Positions 59,801 through 64,000 of a stretch of DNA of 64,000 nucleotides are shown here, one piece after another; position 1 is the first letter of the stretch, and every line of letters starts with the position of its first letter. A program made the position numbers and the translations under genes. The notes under the pieces were generated by a model. That model was not told where the DNA came from. It saw nothing but the letters and a program-made list of their open reading frames with translations, and made no database searches. Source of the stretch: Mugil cephalus (lineage: Eukaryota > Chordata > Actinopteri > Mugiliformes > Mugilidae); the NCBI RefSeq assembly GCF_022458985.1, contig NC_061770.1:37801599-37865598 (forward strand), in the 5' to 3' direction.

Positions 59801-60965
59801 GTTGTGTTTTTGGGAGGACACATTACTATGAGTGAAAAAAATGGTTGCCATCACAAACACTGGCACGTAAAAGGTTAAAAGTCAGAAATTAATCAAACTT
59901 TTGGTGTTTGTGATTCATATACCAAGATTCATGTAAAAAAAAGAAGTAGAAAACAATATTTACATGCTATTTTTAGGGGTGTTTTTGAAGAGGAAACTTT
60001 TATCCCTTATGGCAACAATTTAGTTTACACAGTGTAAAAACGGAACATGATAGGATTTGATGTTGAAATATCAAAATCAAACAAATAAATAAATACACAC
60101 CTTTGCCAAATATCATAGCAAAAAGCAGAAGTACGACTAAGTTATCAAAAAAAATATAAATAAAACGGACACGTTTGTCCTTATTGGGGCATGAGGGTTA
60201 AACACGTCGACTGAAAAGACTCTCTTTAAATTTATGGGGGAAAAATAAAAAATAAAAATGTATAAAAAATGTCAAATCAACCAAAGATTTTGCGACCCCC
60301 CTTGCAGTACCTCCGCGGATCCCCTAGGGGTGGCAGACCCCCCGTTGAAGACCTATGATATAAGAAGCTTTTAAGATACAAAACTGTTAAAATTAAAGCA
60401 CCGGTTTGCAACTTTCTTCAGCTTCATACAAAAATATAGTCATGAGCTGATGAACAGATTCATCGGTTGGGATTTATTTTCTCGTGGTTTCATTTCAGTA
60501 AATGTCCCAATAATCCCATAATCTCATCAAAAATTAATGAAATACTAGATAAAAAAAGGTCTCCCGTTGCTCCTCTCCTGACCCCTCAGATTAATCTCCT
60601 GTTATAAAACTTCACGTGAAGTTCAAACAAGCTCCGCCTCCGCCATTTTTGGTAACCTAGCAACCCACTGATGAATCCTTTCTCTGCGCTGCACCCCAAA
60701 GGTGGAGCCCTTCTTCATCAGCCTCGCCCTCTTCGACGTCTCCAAGAGCTGCAAAATCTCCGCCGACTTCCACGTCGACCTCAACCCGCCTTGCGTCAGG
60801 GAGATGCTGCAGACGGACGCCGCGGGGCAGCTCTCCCCGTCGTCTGACTCATCCGACGGCGGGTCAGGAGGAGGAGGAGGCATGGTGAACGGAGACTCGG
60901 GGAAAGGGAACGGCCTGCCCGTCCTCCAGAGGGTGTCGGAGGCTCTGCTGCGCTTCCCCACGCAG
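38832..60965 (+). CDS. dock11: DOCK11 (zizimin family Rho GEF), first 12 coding exons; gene continues past the right edge
   Basis: Guanine-nucleotide exchange factor of the DOCK-D group, acting on Cdc42 (and Rac) at membranes, prominent in immune cells. Exons: 38832-38936, 47139-47255, 48980-49069, 49627-49709, 50115-50181, 52055-52150, 52863-52997, 54253-54436, 54923-55002, 57319-57402, 57573-57713 and 60702-60965. All phases agree and give 482 residues. The N-terminus [19 protein letters not shown] and the [10 protein letters not shown] block match the DOCK9/10/11 N-terminal region. A PH domain lies at about 164-272 ([11 protein letters not shown] to [13 protein letters not shown]), followed by the segment before the C2-like DHR-1 domain ([24 protein letters not shown]). 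DOCK11 is preferred over DOCK9 or DOCK10 because of [24 protein letters not shown] and DDTSSQGK. A Ser/Gly-rich insertion ([17 protein letters not shown]) follows. DHR-1 and DHR-2 exons are not in the window. Confidence 0.94.
40620..40705 (-). repeat. Dispersed repeat, copy 1 (inverted partner at 50448-50525)
   Basis: Contains CCGGGGGACAGG, TCATCCAAAATG and GGACTGTCCCCAGAAATCGG, then GGACGT. It matches the reverse complement of 50448-50525 almost base for base. Confidence 0.75.
43390..43565 (+). mobile_element. Remnant of an hAT transposase: BED zinc finger
   Basis: A frame opening near 43421 reads [11 protein letters not shown] then [11 protein letters not shown], the CxxC-GGNTTNMxxHL pattern of BED zinc fingers in hAT transposases. 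The frame is short, so this is a dead fragment. No DDE or C-terminal hATC domain was found nearby. Confidence 0.65.
45385..45910 (-). repeat. Probable dispersed repeat in dock11 intron 1
   Basis: Phrases such as AATGAAGCCCAAAGTGGG and CTATGGGGATTTGCTCCC with TTTTGGAGCCTCAAGTGGCC recall a high-copy fish repeat. The core near 45790-45825 is shared in reverse complement with 37650-37690. Assignment is from memory of sequence style only. Confidence 0.4.
50448..50525 (+). repeat. Dispersed repeat, copy 2 (inverted partner at 40620-40705)
   Basis: Begins GGTGACCAGACGTCCCCGAT and continues TTCTGGGGACAGTCCCC with GGATGACTTGTCCCC. It is the reverse-complement counterpart of copy 1 in the first dock11 intron. 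Confidence 0.75.
53484..53754 (+). mobile_element. MITE family member (copy C) in a dock11 intron
   Basis: Starts CAGGGGTCTTGAATG and ends CTGTTGAAGACCCTTG, with the internal phrases GAGAGATTAAGTAGGGACCC and CCAATCAACCAAAAATTTTG. About 270 bases, no coding capacity. Confidence 0.8.
53873..54096. mobile_element. Foldback MITE with ATTACCGTAACTCAC termini (copy 1)
   Basis: Starts ATTACCGTAACTCAC, continues into GACAAAATTCAAAGTGTG, and ends with the inverse arrangement CACACTTTGAATTTT ... GTGAGTTACGGTAAT. The inverted arms are about 60 bases long around a short unique centre. Confidence 0.8.
55040..55145 (+). mobile_element. Retroelement-like tail leading into the A-rich array
   Basis: TTAGATAGACTTTATTCATC then CACAAGAGAAAGTG matches the segment at 56609-56680 and the shorter one at 12906-12945. 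This is the style of a 3' end of a fish non-LTR retroelement or a SINE using it. An A-rich array follows immediately. Confidence 0.45.
55150..55700. repeat. A-rich tandem array with about 145-base period
   Basis: The marker AGGATATAA recurs at 55281, 55426 and 55571, exactly 145 bases apart, each time followed by a GTACAATGTGGAC-like block and an AATAAAAT-rich filler. About three and a half units are present in a dock11 intron. Confidence 0.85.
56609..56720 (+). mobile_element. Second retroelement-like tail
   Basis: GACTTAGACAGACTTTGTTC then ATCCACAGGGGAAAGTG, matching 55040-55110 with a few differences and again followed by an A-rich stretch. Confidence 0.45.
57810..58012. mobile_element. 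Foldback MITE with ATTACCGTAACTCAC termini (copy 2)
   Basis: Same arms as 53873-54096: ATTACCGTAACTCACAG, GACAAAATTCAAAGTGTG, then CACACTTTGAATTTTG and GTGAGTTATGGTAAT. The two copies lie in different dock11 introns. Confidence 0.8.
58149..58412 (-). mobile_element. MITE family member (copy D) in a dock11 intron
   Basis: Minus orientation of copies B, C and E: begins AGAGGTCTTCAACGG, contains AAAATCTTTGGTTGATGAG and GGGTCCCTACTTAATCTTTC, and ends TTGTTGAAGACCCTTG. Confidence 0.8.
58793..59029 (+). mobile_element. MITE family member (copy E) in a dock11 intron
   Basis: Begins CAGGGGTCTTCAACG, carries AATCTATCCCTTTACTGAAATATG and CATCAACCAAAAATTTTGC, and ends CCCTGTTGAAGAC. Only about 380 bases separate it from copy D in the opposite orientation. 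Confidence 0.8.
60231..60353 (+). mobile_element. MITE family member (copy F), 3' half only
   Basis: Contains AAATCAACCAAAGATTTTGC and CCCTAGGGGTGGCAGACCC and ends CCCGTTGAAGACC, matching the right half of copies B and E. The left half is missing. It lies 350 bases upstream of a dock11 exon. Confidence 0.7.
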
Positions 60966-63900
60966 GTAGGAACGTGTCTGTGGAAACGTGAGGTTGTGGC
61001 TTTCGTTGAATCACAGAGCACATTGTGCAGCCTGATTCACGGCTCGGTCATATGTTCAGAACAACATGTGCTCTTTTGCGAAATGTGCAAATCATTGTGT
61101 GCTCATTCAAAGCTACAGACAGTTGTTCACACATTTTGATGAGATAAAGGCGGATTAGATCAAAACAAAACTACACAGAGATGTAAAAGAGTTGGTGATC
61201 GCTTACAGTAGGTAGACACGTAACCTCTCTTGTCTCCAAAAAAACACCAGAGAAGCTGTGTTGTATTTCCAGGACTGCACGATCAACTCATTCAGAAACA
61301 AAAGTGACTGTATCTGGCTCATGAGAGACAGAGATCTGGCAGCGCTGTCATCCTGTTGGGGTTAGAGGTTTTGCTGATGTGGGTTCTGCTGTTCGTGACT
61401 TTGTTGAGCTCTTTACCCTGGTGTTCAATTAGGACCCATGAAGGAAATACTGAATCTATTAGCTCAGGCTGCACTTTGGTCGTCCTCGGTTTTCTTCTTC
61501 TTCTTCTTTTCTGCTTCTTATTCAACTTTTTGTCCTTTCGCTGGATACGGCAAATATTGGCTGATTCAAGCTTTGAGATGCAGCTTCATTAACATGTCTT
61601 GTCAAACATGTCAAACTAGTTTTAAAAAAAATAGTTAAAATGCACATTTATGTGTTTATTTCACTACACTTTGTCCAAATTTTTTCTCTAATTTACTCCT
61701 AAATTGACTAAATGTCATCTTTCTACCAGCATATGAGCTACTGTTGTGAAGCTCTGTCTCTCCTGCAAAAGTCCGTCAGACCCAAATATGGTCATATCCT
61801 TTGTATTTGCCGCCAATCGTCCAAGTAGAAAGGCTGATCCCAAGCTAAACTCTCACTCTCATCGGCTGGTGTTTATTTCTGACAACGTGATTGGTTCAAA
61901 TGTGTCACGTGACCAGGTTTTCTGCCGGTCTGTGTTTATCTGAGAGCAGTGTTTCCCAGTCCTGGTCCTGAAGGGAACACTGCTCTGCATGTTTCCTCCT
62001 CCACCACACCTGATTCAAATGATCAAGCTCTGCAGCGGCCTGATAACGAGCCGCTCATTTGAATCAGGTGCGTTGGAGCAGGAAACATCTAAAACATGCA
62101 GGTCTTTGTTCCCCCCAGGACCAGGACTAGGATGCACTGATCTGAGAGGGACGATTAGAAATGCTGTAAATTGTCTTTGGTAAAAAGAGACAAAGGTGGA
62201 GACGGTCGGCAATGGATCAGCATTCATGTTTCAGTGAATTTATTGATATTTTGATGCTGATGTGATTATATGATATGTTTTAAAGGATTTGAGTAGATGT
62301 GATCTTGGCACATAGTGGTTTCCAACAGTAATTTACATGATTTTACAATGTAAAACTTTAAAATGAATTTTTCTGCTACTCTGAGGCAGAAATCTCCACT
62401 TCAGTAGCACTTACACACACCAAACTTTCCAGATGTATTCCTAATTACATTCAGGAGATATTTACCGAAGGGATTTATACAACATTTTACTCCTAAAACA
62501 TCACGAAATTAGTTTTTTTTTGTTTGTTTTTTTGGACTGTTGACAGTATTTTTTGATTTAAGAAGTGATAAAAAGTGATATACAAAATTCCCTCTGTAAA
62601 TACCAGTAAATTTAACTGTTTTTAAATGTTAACAAAATGAAACAAGAATTTTGAACCTCACTTCAGCCATTATTCAGATTTCTGTTCTGTATGCAAATTA
62701 GTGCATATTTAAGTAGATAACTCCTCATTTGCATATTTAAATATAAATTCACACAAAACTTGTAAAACAAACAAATATTATATCCATGTAAGTAACCAAA
62801 GGGAGAAGTTTCATGGTGATATCTATTGGTTAAAAGTTTTTACCCTATTCATCCTGACTCTGTCCTTACCTATGACAAGATTCTCTTAAATTTTGAATTA
62901 AAACTATCATTTAAACCTGAGCTTGTTGCTATTCCACCCAGTTAAAGTTAAAGTGCTTGAGCTACAGGTGAACGCACACAGAGAAGAAACCACGTGCACT
63001 TGAAACACAGGAAGTAGCCTCTACTGAAACAACAAAGAGGAAATGCGTGTGTGTGATGGGCCTCAGAAATGCCTTTCGCTGTTAGTGGCTTCGGACACAA
63101 AGTCAGATTAAGCATGAGAATAAATACGAATTCCCATAAGACACAATTATTAACCCACAAACGTGCTTTTAGACATCTCGGCTTGCTCTGATTGCAGCTG
63201 TAGCTCCTGTTTAATTTATCCCTCCCTTTAAATCTGAAAGTTCTTCGCTCTCCCTTTTCATACCTTTGTAGTTTTTCCAGATGCTGAGCTTTGCATTCGC
63301 ACGTCATTGCACAACCGCTACGGGTTGCCAGCTTTTTTTATAAGGCTCTTGTCTCATCGCTCCTATTTTTTTATTTTTTATTTTTTTAACCGTGTTCTGG
63401 CTTCGTGCAAACTCCTGCAGGTGCTATGAGCTCAGCGGAGACACGGCGCGTCCGTCGCTCGGCCCATTAATGCGATCAGATCGCTCAGCTGGACCGGTGC
63501 CTGGCGTAAATTAGCGGCAGTGAGTTTTATGATCCTTCGCTCGGGGGGGATGCTCACTTTCTGTTCTGTTCCCGTGACGAGACGCGTGATCGGACCACAG
63601 CGACAGATTGAAAACAGAAGCAGATTTAACTCGAGAAGATGAATCACTCAGAGCAGAAGAAGAAGAAGAAGTACGACGCCCGGTCGGCGTCTGTCTGCAG
63701 GTTCTACCTCTGTGATTAGCGTGCTGTTATAGCCTCGCACACCACAGTTTAATTTAGGTAACGTTGGGTGTGGTCCAAGGACACAGGAGTCCTCTATTGC
63801 TCCGGGAGTAGCTCTCCTCGGGAAAGGCCTCGGCCTCTCCGCCAGCTGGTTACGCAATCCACAAATAAAACCCATCTGTCTGAGGAGCTTTTTGTGATTT

Positions 63901-64000
63901 TGTGGTGGGATGATAGTTTGCTAAAGAATAAGCCTTTACAGCCTCCTCTACAACAACATAATGCTGCATTTACAAGCTATGCTAACCACAGCGTAAGACG
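60966..64000 (+). other. dock11: dock11 intron running to the window edge
   Basis: No exon matching the next part of DOCK11 (a GIFSVT-like start is expected) was found, so the window ends inside this intron. Apart from the palindromic element at 61947-62139 the sequence is unremarkable. Confidence 0.55.
61947..62139 (+). mobile_element. Palindromic nonautonomous DNA transposon with intact target duplication
   Basis: Begins CAGTGTTTCCCAGTCCTGGT and ends with the inverse (ACCAGGACTAGGATGCACTG). Inside, GATTCAAATGATCAAGC and its partner GCTCATTTGAATCAGG extend the palindrome. It is flanked by the direct repeat ATCTGAGAG at 61938-61946 and 62140-62148 (8 or 9 bases, depending on where the element ends). 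No coding capacity. Confidence 0.88.

Overview
The window is vertebrate nuclear DNA, most probably from a teleost fish. Genes are split by GT-AG introns, coding exons are GC-rich in AT-rich surroundings, and several families of short DNA transposons (hAT-like, Tc1-like, MITEs) of the kind common in fish genomes are scattered through introns and spacers. All gene calls come from reading the sequence and comparing it with remembered protein families; no search was run.

Layout. (1) 1-11.5 kb: two tandem minus-strand genes for two-RRM proteins of the RBM4/RBM14 (Lark-like) type. The first runs off the left edge. Between them lie a plus-strand tifa gene (FHA adaptor of innate immunity), a broken Tc1 transposon, an inverted repeat pair around tifa, and a minus-strand chain of five phase-compatible exons (7.5-9.3 kb) for a small protein I do not recognise. 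(2) 11.6-16 kb: AT-rich spacer with transposon tails, a microsatellite and a long homopurine tract. (3) 16-30.4 kb: a complete minus-strand fxr2 gene (17 coding exons, 657 aa) with a 2.8 kb 3'UTR, GC-rich 5' end and a CCAAT-rich promoter. (4) 32.0-36.7 kb: a complete plus-strand haus4 gene (nine exons, 366 aa), a subunit of the augmin complex. (5) 38.5-64 kb: the first 12 coding exons of dock11 on the plus strand (N-terminal region and PH domain, 482 residues). The gene continues beyond the right edge.

Functions. The RBM proteins and FXR2 are RNA-binding regulators of splicing and translation, HAUS4 nucleates spindle microtubules, TIFA signals to TRAF6, and DOCK11 is a Cdc42/Rac exchange factor. 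Nothing suggests that these genes act as one pathway; this is an ordinary vertebrate gene neighbourhood.

Most worth a second look: the unrecognised five-exon gene, the tandem RBM pair with tifa embedded between inverted repeats, and two transposon insertions with intact target-site duplications. Next come a six-copy MITE family confined to the right half, a foldback MITE pair, a 145-bp tandem array, and unusual simple repeats in the fxr2 transcript.
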